DNA from: JAFCCL01 sp041645325
GTDB taxonomy: Archaea; Iainarchaeota; Iainarchaeia; Iainarchaeales; GCA-2688035
Assembly (NCBI GenBank): GCA_041645325.1
Contig: JBAZQI010000007.1
Span: forward strand, 1 to 41,699
Direction of reading: 5' to 3'
Length of the DNA: 41,699 bases
Under the pieces are notes generated by a model. That model was not told the DNA's origin and ran no database searches. It saw only the letters and a list, made by a program, of their open reading frames with translations. Below are positions 32,969 to 40,180 of the stretch, piece after piece. A program made the position numbers and the translations under genes. Position 1 is the stretch's first letter, and each line of letters begins with the position of its first letter.

Positions 32969-33283
32969 ATGAACGGGAAATGGCGTAGAAGAGGAGGGCG
33001 AAGGAAGACTGGGGCCTGTCAGGGTTTTTCCTTTCGGGTCAATCCCAATATTGTGGCTGAACAGGCAATGCGTGTTATTATGGCTTCGCCTACTCTTAAG
33101 ACTCAATTGAAGTTGTTTTCAGGCAGGCCTTCTGTTGATAGGTCGTTAATGGATGATATTTTTAAGGGTGGGGCGTTTGAATTGGCAAGAGAAGGGCTTA
33201 TTTTTGGGCACCCTGGTGGGAAAAGATTTTCTTTAACTCTTGCAGGAATTATTGCGCTTAGGATATTGGAGACTGGCAGCTGA
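32969..33283 (+). CDS. Hypothetical protein starting at tRNA 3' end
   Basis: 104 residues from ATG 32969: a basic N-terminus (MNGKWRRRGGRRKTG) and a helical domain with SLMDDIFKGGAFELAREGLI then FGHPGGKRFSLTLAGIIALR, which resembles a winged helix with a beta-wing. The start is 3 nt after the tRNA-Lys(CTT) end, so tRNA 3' processing would leave a nearly leaderless mRNA. A later in-frame ATG (about 33069 or 33081) is possible. Unknown function. Confidence 0.6.
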   Translation: MNGKWRRRGGRRKTGACQGFSFRVNPNIVAEQAMRVIMASPTLKTQLKLFSGRPSVDRSLMDDIFKGGAFELAREGLIFGHPGGKRFSLTLAGIIALRILETGS

Positions 33284-33345
33284 TTTGGGCTGGAGCAAGA
33301 AACAACCGTGCAAAAAATCGTGAACAAAAATTAAGGGTGTTTTTT

Positions 33346-33798
33346 TTGCAGCGCATTAGTTGGGACGAGTATTTTTTGGAGATTGCAAAGACCGCTTCAA
33401 AGCGGGCTTCTTGCCTGAGGGGCAAGAAGGTCGGAGCTGTTTTGGTCAGGGAGCAGCAGATTCTTGCAACAGGCTACAATGGCGCTCCCAAGGGCGTGAA
33501 GAACTGCCTTGAGATTGGCAATTGTCTCAGGGAGCAGTACAAGCTAAAGAGCGGCGAAAGGCTTGAGTACTGCAGGGCTGCCCATGCCGAGCAGAATGCT
33601 GTTGCACAGGCCGCTTATCAGGGCGTTGCCACAAAGGGGGCAACGTTGTACACTACGCATTTTCCCTGCGTGCTTTGCGCAAAATTCCTAATTAACGCTG
33701 GTGTCAAGGAGGTCATATTCTTGCAGGATGAAAAAGATGAGTTAAGCAAAGGCGTTCTTGAAGAGGCTGGCGTGAAGATTAGGAAATTGAAGGCTTGA
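33346..33798 (+). CDS. Deoxycytidylate (dCMP) deaminase family protein
   Basis: 150 residues. The zinc-deaminase motifs are HAEQNA (His80, catalytic Glu82) and PCVLC (Cys108, Cys111). Upstream, GAVLVREQQILATGYNGAPK and the Cys-rich CLEIGNCLREQ insert match dCMP deaminases (ComEB-like), which convert dCMP to dUMP for dTMP synthesis. TTG 33346 is preferred: AGGGTG is 6 nt upstream; the in-frame GTG 33337 lies inside that site. Confidence 0.9.
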   Translation: MQRISWDEYFLEIAKTASKRASCLRGKKVGAVLVREQQILATGYNGAPKGVKNCLEIGNCLREQYKLKSGERLEYCRAAHAEQNAVAQAAYQGVATKGATLYTTHFPCVLCAKFLINAGVKEVIFLQDEKDELSKGVLEEAGVKIRKLKA

Positions 33799-33892
33799 TT
33801 TTTGTTTTAGTGGAAATCTCGCCAAGGAAAAATTCAGCGGAAACGTGGCGTGTTTAGAAAGACTATTATTTTCATTCTGCTTTTTTTCCCTT

Positions 33893-34633
33893 ATGCAGTC
33901 TATTGTTGATTATTCGCAGCTTGTTGCGGCTTACTCTAAAAACAACAAACTAAAATTTGACAAAAGGCCCGGTAAATGGTTGCCATTGTATCCGTCTCCA
34001 AAACTAGCCGGCTTAATAGCCGACTTGATGGCTGATGGCAATCTGCAAGAGCCGCCAAGATGGCGATTTGACTATTGCTCAAATTCTTTAAGTGAGCTAG
34101 CCCGATTTGAAACGGTTCTTTACAGTCTTTTTGGGGTAAAAGGCAAAATTCGTGATTGTACTACGAACAAATATGGCACAAAAAATTATGGAGTGAATTG
34201 CAGGCCACTTGCCAAAATTCTGTTTCTTGCTGGTGTTCCCTGCGGAAACAAGGTTTTGAAACAATACTCCATTCCTGAATGGATCTTAAATGATAAAGGA
34301 TGCTTCGCCATTTTTGCCAGGCGTTATTTCGACTGTGAGGGCGGGGTGTATATTAAGGACAGGATGTTGACTATTGAGATATACAAGTCAACAGAAATAA
34401 TTGAGAGTGGCTTGGCTTTTTTGAATCAGGTCAAAGAGGGGCTGCAAAAATATTTTGGCATTACAACAATGAATCCCTTCCTTTTGTCTAAAAAAGTTAA
34501 GCGAACATATGGTGCGACCGTTCAGGGGGTAAGGCTTAGAATCAGGCGCAAAGAAGATCTTGCAAAATTTTATGCTCTTATTGGGCTAGATACTGCCTCT
34601 AAAATGGAACGGCTTAAGTTAGCCATAGTTTAA
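33893..34633 (+). CDS. LAGLIDADG-type endonuclease-like protein
   Basis: 246 residues with two LAGLIDADG helices: LAGLIADLMADGN (residues 38-50) and AIFARRYFDCEGG (about 150-162). Both keep the acidic residue (Asp48; Glu in CEGG) needed for metal binding. Such proteins cut long DNA sites (homing) or splice RNA introns as maturases. It is free-standing, not fused to an intein. Its stop codon lies within the TATA box of the intron-bearing tRNA-Phe gene, suggesting it is linked to that locus. Gene is A/T-richer than the neighbours. Confidence 0.85.
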   Translation: MQSIVDYSQLVAAYSKNNKLKFDKRPGKWLPLYPSPKLAGLIADLMADGNLQEPPRWRFDYCSNSLSELARFETVLYSLFGVKGKIRDCTTNKYGTKNYGVNCRPLAKILFLAGVPCGNKVLKQYSIPEWILNDKGCFAIFARRYFDCEGGVYIKDRMLTIEIYKSTEIIESGLAFLNQVKEGLQKYFGITTMNPFLLSKKVKRTYGATVQGVRLRIRRKEDLAKFYALIGLDTASKMERLKLAIV

Positions 34634-34638
34634 AAAAA
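34629..34638 (+). promoter_or_regulatory. TATA box of tRNA-Phe
   Basis: TTTAAAAAAA overlaps the TAA stop of the LAGLIDADG gene and lies about 26 nt before the first tRNA exon, which supports that exon as the true 5' end. Confidence 0.6.
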
Positions 34639-34665
34639 CTTCTTTTGGTGAAATATGTTGGGTCG

Positions 34666-34717
34666 CGGCTGAGCACAGCGGGGATCTGTTATAATTATGT
34701 TATGCAGACCGTTATCG
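34666..34717 (+). other. tRNA-Phe intron 1 (acceptor/D-arm boundary)
   Basis: 52 nt. It has its own hairpin GG(A)TCTG/CAGACC (34682-34710). GGCTGAGC (34667-34674) pairs perfectly with exon bases 34720-34727. TCG occurs at both ends (34663-34665 and 34715-34717), so the exact junction can shift by up to 3 nt. No fully canonical bulge-helix-bulge is seen. Confidence 0.7.
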
Positions 34718-34733
34718 TAGCTCAGCCTGGGAG

Positions 34734-34780
34734 ATAGAATACTCGGGAGATAAAAACGCTCTTTTGAGTTTTTACCCATA
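34734..34780 (+). other. tRNA-Phe intron 2 (in D stem)
   Basis: 47 nt. Canonical 3-4-3 bulge-helix-bulge with exon TGGG (34728-34731) and intron CCCA (34775-34778). An inner TAGAA/TTTTA helix continues it. An 8-nt direct repeat GGGAGATA (34729, 34745) suggests internal duplication. Confidence 0.75.
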
Positions 34781-34854
34781 AGCAATCGGCTGAAGACCGG
34801 TGTGTCGCGGGTTCAAATCCCGCCGACCCCATTTTTCTTTTCTTGGTGGTCTGT

Positions 34855-35295
34855 TTGGCTAAGCTGAAGCCCGGCGTTGATTTTGTCGGCGTCGGTGTTG
34901 GCGTGATGGTCAGGAATGAAAAAGGCGAAATGCTTCTTGGGTTGAGGGCAAAAAACTGTCGAAATGAAGCCGGCAAGTGGACCGCTCCCGGTGGTTGCGT
35001 TGAATTTGGTGAAACGCTTGCCGATGCCGCAAAGCGCGAGGCTTTGGAAGAGTTTGGCATTAAAGTTGAGGCTGTAAGGCTTTTGACTGTTATTGACCAC
35101 ATAATTCAAACTGAAAAGCAGCATTGGGTCAATCCTTTGCTGGAGGCAAGGATTGTCAGTGGCAGGCCAAAGATTATGGAGCCTGATAAATTTGAGCGCT
35201 TTGGCTGGTTTGCCTTGGATAAGCTCCCTGAAAACTTGGCAATCAATTGGCTTGAATTTTTTGCGGAAGTAAAGGCTGGAAAAATAAAAATCTGA
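34855..35295 (+). CDS. Nudix hydrolase
   Basis: 146 residues with a perfect Nudix box GCVEFGETLADAAKREALEE then FGI (G47, E53, R61-E62, E65-E66). The preceding KWTAPGG and the VGVGVGVMVRNEKGEMLLGL strand pair fit ADP-ribose/nucleotide-sugar or MutT-like Nudix enzymes. Substrate not determined; house-cleaning of nucleotides is likely. Start TTG 34855 follows GGTGGT by 4 nt; TTG 34843 is an alternative. The gene starts 24 nt after the tRNA-Phe. Confidence 0.88.
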   Translation: MAKLKPGVDFVGVGVGVMVRNEKGEMLLGLRAKNCRNEAGKWTAPGGCVEFGETLADAAKREALEEFGIKVEAVRLLTVIDHIIQTEKQHWVNPLLEARIVSGRPKIMEPDKFERFGWFALDKLPENLAINWLEFFAEVKAGKIKI

Positions 35296-35304
35296 TTATT
35301 TTTT

Positions 35305-36045
35305 TCAGAGTTTCGTGACAATTATTGCCAACTGCATTGAATATCGTGGCTGGATTTGTTTTGGCCCAAGATTAAATTTTTCTGTTTTAATTGGAATTTC
35401 TTCCACGGTCGCTTTTTGTTTTGGTAACAAGCCTTGGATGATTTCCTTTGTCGCGCGCAGGTGTTCTTCTGCTCCGTCTCTTGTTGTGTTAAACAGTAAG
35501 GCTATTTTTCCTCCTTTTTTTAACAGTGAAAGATAGTGGTTGATTGTTTCTTGAAGTTTTGTTTTTCCTTGGATTGAAACCCAGTAATTTACATCCCTGT
35601 CAACGATTAAGTTTAATGTGCCTGGTTTGATTCCTGTTTTCCAGGCAAGCCCTGGTTGTAGCCTGATGCCTGTTTTTAAACCGATAATCGCTTTTTTTTG
35701 GGTTCCTTGCATCTCTTCTCTGTATTTTATTAGCCCTCCGTAACCTGTTTTTAATCCACTTCCTTTGGTTAGACCGGCTATTTTTTGGCCGAGTTTTTTT
35801 GGAAATTTGCCTCTCGGCTGTATTCTTTTTAGTCTGTCCAATAAAGCAAGGTCTTGGCAGTCTACCAGCGTTACGGCCTTGCTTCTTGTGGCTTGTGCTA
35901 GAAACGCTGGCGTGGGGTCATCTTCTGGGCTTCCGTGACCGCCGATGCAGGCAATTTTGGAATTTCTGGTAATTAGCCTTTGCAATAATTCGTGCTCCGG
36001 CAAGCGGCTTTCAGCTGCTATTGGTGGCTTTCTCCAAGGACGCAT
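35305..36045 (-). CDS. Methyltransferase-like hypothetical protein
   Basis: 246 residues. The second half has the features of a class I SAM-methyltransferase core: LNLIVDRDVNYWVSIQGKTK, then SLLKKGGKIALLFNTTRDGA, then a terminal strand MQLAIIVTKL. The first strand IACIGGHGSPEDDPTPAF has the place of a SAM-binding loop. Catalytic residues cannot be named and the first half is atypical. GGTGAG lies a few nt before ATG 36045. Confidence 0.5.
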   Translation of the reverse strand: MRPWRKPPIAAESRLPEHELLQRLITRNSKIACIGGHGSPEDDPTPAFLAQATRSKAVTLVDCQDLALLDRLKRIQPRGKFPKKLGQKIAGLTKGSGLKTGYGGLIKYREEMQGTQKKAIIGLKTGIRLQPGLAWKTGIKPGTLNLIVDRDVNYWVSIQGKTKLQETINHYLSLLKKGGKIALLFNTTRDGAEEHLRATKEIIQGLLPKQKATVEEIPIKTEKFNLGPKQIQPRYSMQLAIIVTKL

Positions 36046-36236
36046 CTTCTCACCTTTTTTATAGCTTATTTATAACAGTCCGTTTCCCGAATTTAATACT
36101 ATCTTGGTCTGTAGTCCAATTGGCAGCGCGCCCCGCTCTTAATTTGCAGGAATTTTTTCGGCAAGTTAATGAAGGCAAAATAAAGCTAGGGTAACCTTGC
36201 CAATTCTTTAAATTCCTTTCTACCTTATTTGTAATC
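36046..36236 (+). other. Intergenic region with tRNA-like 5' half
   Basis: 36105-36147 reads like a tRNA acceptor strand, T8-A9, D arm and an anticodon loop CTCTTAA, but no 3' half follows. A GGCAAG/CTTGCC inverted repeat encloses 36166-36195. TTTATAAC (36069-36076) could be its promoter. TATA tcTTTAAAT at 36204-36212 serves the next gene. Confidence 0.45.
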
Positions 36237-38624
36237 ATGCTTTTTCCAAAAAAAGCCTTTTTTTCTGTTGAAAAAAAGCCTTGGGAAACAAGCGCTTCGC
36301 GCAAAACCGCTTTGTTTGCTTTGCTTGTTTTGCTGTTCCCTGTCGTTTTTGCTTTGGATGCGCCTGTCGTCACAAGCGCAACGCATCCTGTGGATGTTTG
36401 GGCAAAAATGCCTATGCTGTTTGAGTGGAATGAGGTTGCCGGCGCAACCCAGTATTGTTATGCCCTGACTTCCAGCCCTGATGCTCCTGAACTTTCGGCA
36501 ATGGCTTGTGGCATTTCCGGCACGAGTGTTTCTCCGCCGCAGAAGCGTGACAGCGGGGATTATTATTTTCATGTCAATGCCGGTGATGCTGAAAGCGCTT
36601 CTGCTGCCTATCATATAAAGCTTGATGTTGACAGGCCTTCAAGCTCCATTCTTTCTGCAAAGTCCCTGAATGACGGGAACATTGAGCTTTCCTGGACTGC
36701 TGCTGAGGACAGTGCCAGCGGAGTGAAGGAGTATGTGATTTACAGGAAGCTTGTTGGCGGTGTTTCTCCGAGGGACACGCCTGTTCATGCAAGAGTTCCC
36801 GGCAGCGCAACTTCTTTTGTTGACGCCAATCAGCTGGAGCAGAGCACCACTTACCATTACATTGTATTGGCTGCTGACAATGCCGGCATTACCGGCGGCA
36901 TAAGCAATGAGGCTTATGTCAAAACCGCCGCAAAATGCGATTTGGATATAACCTTTTCAAAATCCCTTTCCGGCAAAAGCCTTGCTTTGGGCATAAGCAG
37001 CGATACCCTTATTTATCATGGCGGCCTTAGCGCTGTTTTGCCAGATGGCTCTGAAAAGGTTTTTTTTGCGGATGCTGATCCTTTTGACAGTTGGGATGGC
37101 TCGCTTGATTTGTCTGGCGTCAAAGAGGGTTACATTGATTTTTCTCTTGCCGCAAAGGAGTTTTTTGGGGACGACTGCGGTTTTGAGGCGCGTTTCGTAT
37201 ACGATGTTACCGCCCCCGGTGTCCGGTTTGTTTCCCCAAAATACAATGACAGGGTAAGCGAGGTTGTGCCTTTGAAGGTTGAGGCCGAGGACTCCGGTTC
37301 TTTCAAAAGCGGGCTTGAGCCGCCTGTTTTTTTCCTTAAGGCTGGCAGCAACTGGGAAAAGCTAGGTGACGGCATTGCTGGCGACGGCGGCGTTTACTCT
37401 TTTGATTGGGATTCTTTTTCAGTTGAGAATGGCCAGCAAGAGCTTAAGGTTGTTCTCACGGATTTGGGCGGAAACAAGTCCGAGGTCACAGTTGCTGTCA
37501 TGGTTTTGAATGCGTTTGGCAGCGTGCTTGACATGAATGCAGCAATGGAACAGGCAATGGAAGCCAGGGAAAAGGCATTGCAGGTACTATGGGGGCTTGA
37601 GGGCGAAGCCATTGTTTCCGAGGGCGAAAGCAGCCTTATTGATGAGGCCGAGGGCAAGCTCAACGAGGCTGTCGGGCTTTCAAAGCAGCCTGATTTGGAA
37701 AGCCTGACAAATGCAAAGGCGCTTCTTGCCGAGGCCATTCTTTTGTTCCAGAAATCGCAAAAAGTGGTGAGCACTTCTGTTTACAAGACTGCTGATTTTG
37801 TTTTCAATAAGGAGCAGGCAGGCATTCTTTTGAATGCAGCGGGCATTTCGGGCCATGTCGAGCAGCAGGCTGTTGAGATGATTGGAAAGGCTGACCCGAA
37901 GAGGCAGCTTCAAATCCTAAAAGTTGTTGACAACAACAATGAATATTACCGGGCTATTATAGTTGTTTCTTTCTCCCTGGATGTCAATATCTTGGCTGAC
38001 AGCAATGCAGGTGACAGGGTTTTGCAGGTAATAGAGGTTGTTCCGAAAGAGTTTGCCGAGTATGCCGCCGAGCTTGATTCAAACATTGCTTTTGACGTGC
38101 TGTATGACGATCCAAAGCTTTCTTTTGTCCTGACGAGGGACGAATACAGGAAAAAGAGCTTTTCTTACGCGTTTAAAAACAACCTTTCGCAGCTGCAGGC
38201 AGACACCCTGATTTCTGGCAATGTGGTGAACAAGTTTGTTGCGCCACCCATACTATTGCCTGTCGGAACAGTGACAACAGGCCTTGCAATATCTTCTGAT
38301 TTTATGCTCTATGCCGTTGTTGCAATTGTGATTATTATCGTGGCGCTTGTTATTCTCATTCTCCTGAAAAAGAGGCGCTCTTCCGGCAAGGATTATCCAA
38401 AGCCAAAGCGCTTAGGTTTCGGCGCAAAGGAAAGCGGGCCGGAGTCCAAGGGTGAAAAACAAAAGCCGGCTTTCTGGAAGGTAACCAAAAAGCCTTTTTC
38501 CTTCACAGGAAAAAGCCTTGGGAAAAGCGCGCCTAATGGCGCAAAGCCTTTTTCCGGTGTAAAGCTGCCGAAGCTTGGCGGAAAAAAGAATGAGAGCCCA
38601 TTGAGCGTGTTTGGAAAGAAGTGA
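36237..38624 (+). CDS. FN3/Ig-type surface protein carrying repeat-derived ends
   Basis: 795 residues. Codons 4-24 are formed by a copy of the palindromic repeat family (KKAFFSVEKKPWETSASRKT). A signal helix follows (about 25-41, ALFALLVLLFPVVFA), then an Ig-like segment, an FN3 domain (about 125-225: SSILSAKSLNDGNIELSWTA), a further Ig-like region (about 320-420), a helical region and one membrane helix near the C-terminus (FMLYAVVAIVIIIVALVILI). The cytoplasmic basic tail is again built from the repeat (KKPFSFTGKSLGKSAPNGAK). A type I membrane protein with its bulk outside. TATA at 36204-36212 gives a leaderless mRNA. The stop is 7 nt from the lysS stop (convergent). Confidence 0.85.
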   Translation: MLFPKKAFFSVEKKPWETSASRKTALFALLVLLFPVVFALDAPVVTSATHPVDVWAKMPMLFEWNEVAGATQYCYALTSSPDAPELSAMACGISGTSVSPPQKRDSGDYYFHVNAGDAESASAAYHIKLDVDRPSSSILSAKSLNDGNIELSWTAAEDSASGVKEYVIYRKLVGGVSPRDTPVHARVPGSATSFVDANQLEQSTTYHYIVLAADNAGITGGISNEAYVKTAAKCDLDITFSKSLSGKSLALGISSDTLIYHGGLSAVLPDGSEKVFFADADPFDSWDGSLDLSGVKEGYIDFSLAAKEFFGDDCGFEARFVYDVTAPGVRFVSPKYNDRVSEVVPLKVEAEDSGSFKSGLEPPVFFLKAGSNWEKLGDGIAGDGGVYSFDWDSFSVENGQQELKVVLTDLGGNKSEVTVAVMVLNAFGSVLDMNAAMEQAMEAREKALQVLWGLEGEAIVSEGESSLIDEAEGKLNEAVGLSKQPDLESLTNAKALLAEAILLFQKSQKVVSTSVYKTADFVFNKEQAGILLNAAGISGHVEQQAVEMIGKADPKRQLQILKVVDNNNEYYRAIIVVSFSLDVNILADSNAGDRVLQVIEVVPKEFAEYAAELDSNIAFDVLYDDPKLSFVLTRDEYRKKSFSYAFKNNLSQLQADTLISGNVVNKFVAPPILLPVGTVTTGLAISSDFMLYAVVAIVIIIVALVILILLKKRRSSGKDYPKPKRLGFGAKESGPESKGEKQKPAFWKVTKKPFSFTGKSLGKSAPNGAKPFSGVKLPKLGGKKNESPLSVFGKK
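36248..36306 (+). repeat. Palindromic repeat copy inside coding sequence (N-terminus)
   Basis: Box A-like AAAAAAAGCCTTTTTTT, spacer, box B-like AAAAAAAGCCTTGGGAAA and hairpin GCGCTTCGCGC. GCGCTTCGCGCAAA is shared with the cluster at 13647-13864. It is translated as part of the surface protein's first 24 residues. Confidence 0.8.
38487..38553 (+). repeat. Palindromic repeat copy inside coding sequence (C-terminus)
   Basis: Box A AAAAAGCCTTTTT, spacer, box B AAAAAGCCTTGGGAAAA, hairpin GCGCC-TAAT-GGCGC and a second box A. Box B is read in a different frame here (KSLGK) than in the N-terminal copy (KPWET). Confidence 0.85.
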
Positions 38625-38631
38625 TTGCTTT

Positions 38632-40089
38632 TTACTTTTCTGGCCTCATTTGCGGGAACAGTATTACATCTTTTATTGCCGGTTGGTTTGTAAGCAGAAT
38701 CACAAGCCTGTCTATTCCTATTCCGACACCGCCTGCGGGCGGCATGCCATACTCCATCACGTCAATGAAATCCGTGTCCTTAGGGTGCTTCTCTTTTAGT
38801 CTTGTTTCCTTTTCCTGCTCTTCAAAGAGTTCCCTTTGTTTTTTAGGGTCGTTCTGCTCTGAATAGCCATTGCCGACTTCCCAGCCGTTTATATACGGCT
38901 CAAATCTTTCAACGAGCCTTGGGTCTCCCCGTTTTTCCTTGCAAAGGGGCGTTGTTTCCTTCGGGTGGTCTGTTATGAAGGTCGGCTCTATCAGCTGGCT
39001 CTCGGATGTTGCTTCGAACAGTTCGCTTACAATCCAACCCCATTTTCTGGGCTTGTCAAACACTGCGCCTGTTTCTTCTATCTTTTTTAGCATTTCTTCT
39101 TCGGATGCTTTTTCCGGGTCTATGCCCGAATATTTTTTTATTGCGTCAAGCATTGTCATTCTTTTCCAGGGCGCTTTCAGGTCTATTTTTTTGCCCTGGT
39201 ATTCTATTTTTGTAGTGCCTGCAACCTTCTTTGCTATATATTCGACAAGCTGTTCGGTAAGTTTCATCATGTCCTCGTAGTCGGCGTATGCCTGGTAAAA
39301 CTCTGTCATTGTGAATTCCGGGTTGTGGGTTTTGTCAACGTCTTCATTCCTGAAGTTTTTGCATATCGTGAAAACTTTTTCATAGCCCCCCACAAGAAGC
39401 CGTTTCAGGTAGAGTTCGGGCGAGATGCTCAGGTAAAAGTCCGTGTCCCATGCATTGGCGTGTGTTTTAAACGGCTTGGCATTAGCCCCGCCGTATACCG
39501 GTTGAAGCAGCGGCGTTTCAACTTCAAGGAATCCTTTCTCTTTGAGGAATTCCCTGAGTGCGTCAATTATCTGGCTTCTTTTGGCGAAGATTTCCCTGTT
39601 TTCCGGCTGCATTATTAGGTCGAGGGCCCTGTTCCTGTACCTGATCTCTATGTCTTTCAGGCCGTGCCATTTGTCAGGGAGAGGCATTATTGATTTTGAC
39701 AAGAGCTCGAATTCTTTTGCCATGATGCTGAGTTCGCCGCGCTTTGTCCTAAAAATTGTGCCTTTTATCCCGACAAAATCGCCTATGTCAAGTGCGTCCG
39801 CAATTTCAAAATTTTTTGTTTCGCCTTTTTTAAAGACGGCCTGTATTTTTCCGTCCTGGTCTGATATGTCAAGAAATGCCATTTTCCCGAGATTTCTGAT
39901 TGCCGTGGCCCTGCCAGCCACGGAATAGGCGTCTTCTTTTCCTTGTTCTGCCTTGAGTTTTGAGTACTTTTCCTGAAGATCTTTCGCATTGGCTGTTTTT
40001 TTGAAACTGTAAGGGTAAGGGTTTATGCCGGCAGCCGCAATCTTTTCTTTGTTTGCAATCTTGCTGTTCCTCAAGTCTTCCGCAGCCAT
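38632..40089 (-). CDS. lysS: Lysyl-tRNA synthetase, class II
   Basis: 485 residues. The N-terminal OB-fold anticodon-binding domain (about 55-140: SVAGRATAIRNLGKMAFLDI) precedes the class II core. Motif 2 is FRNEDVDKTHNPEFTMTEFY, the GGANAKPFKTHAN segment follows motif 1, and motif 3 is GIGIDRLVILLTNQPAIKDV with ILFPQMRP. Many archaea use the class I enzyme, so the class II form is informative. Both tRNA-Lys isoacceptors lie 6 kb upstream. The start at ATG 40089 agrees with the family N-terminus. Confidence 0.95.
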   Translation of the reverse strand: MAAEDLRNSKIANKEKIAAAGINPYPYSFKKTANAKDLQEKYSKLKAEQGKEDAYSVAGRATAIRNLGKMAFLDISDQDGKIQAVFKKGETKNFEIADALDIGDFVGIKGTIFRTKRGELSIMAKEFELLSKSIMPLPDKWHGLKDIEIRYRNRALDLIMQPENREIFAKRSQIIDALREFLKEKGFLEVETPLLQPVYGGANAKPFKTHANAWDTDFYLSISPELYLKRLLVGGYEKVFTICKNFRNEDVDKTHNPEFTMTEFYQAYADYEDMMKLTEQLVEYIAKKVAGTTKIEYQGKKIDLKAPWKRMTMLDAIKKYSGIDPEKASEEEMLKKIEETGAVFDKPRKWGWIVSELFEATSESQLIEPTFITDHPKETTPLCKEKRGDPRLVERFEPYINGWEVGNGYSEQNDPKKQRELFEEQEKETRLKEKHPKDTDFIDVMEYGMPPAGGVGIGIDRLVILLTNQPAIKDVILFPQMRPEK

Positions 40090-40180
40090 TACTATCCAAA
40101 GACCTTTTCTGCAAAAACAGTTAAAAACGCTTGCTTTCAGGCCCTGTGCATTTAACCTATTTTTAGGGAAAAAATTGTCT

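Larger units (their letters stand above)
34659..34831 (+). tRNA. tRNA-Phe (GAA) with two introns
   Basis: Joined exons 34659-34665, 34718-34733 and 34781-34831 give a full cloverleaf. The acceptor 5' strand is TGGGTCG, then TA, D arm GCTC-AGCCTGGGA-GAGC, A, anticodon arm ATCGG-CTGAAGA-CCGGT, variable GTGTC, T arm GCGGG-TTCAAAT-CCCGC, acceptor CGACCCC and discriminator A. Intron 1 (about 34666-34717, 52 nt; junction ambiguous over the repeated TCG) lies at position 7/8. Intron 2 (34734-34780, 47 nt) splits the D stem at 22/23. Intron 2 fits a bulge-helix-bulge: TGGG pairs with CCCA, with 3-nt bulges AGA and TAA cut after their second base. In intron 1 GGCTGAGC is the exact complement of the D-arm GCTCAGCC. 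Position 1 is T opposite C72. Confidence 0.85.

Noticed and set aside
36105..36147. Functional complete tRNA
   Set aside because: Only the 5' half is recognisable; D stem has a mismatch and no T arm or acceptor 3' strand follows.
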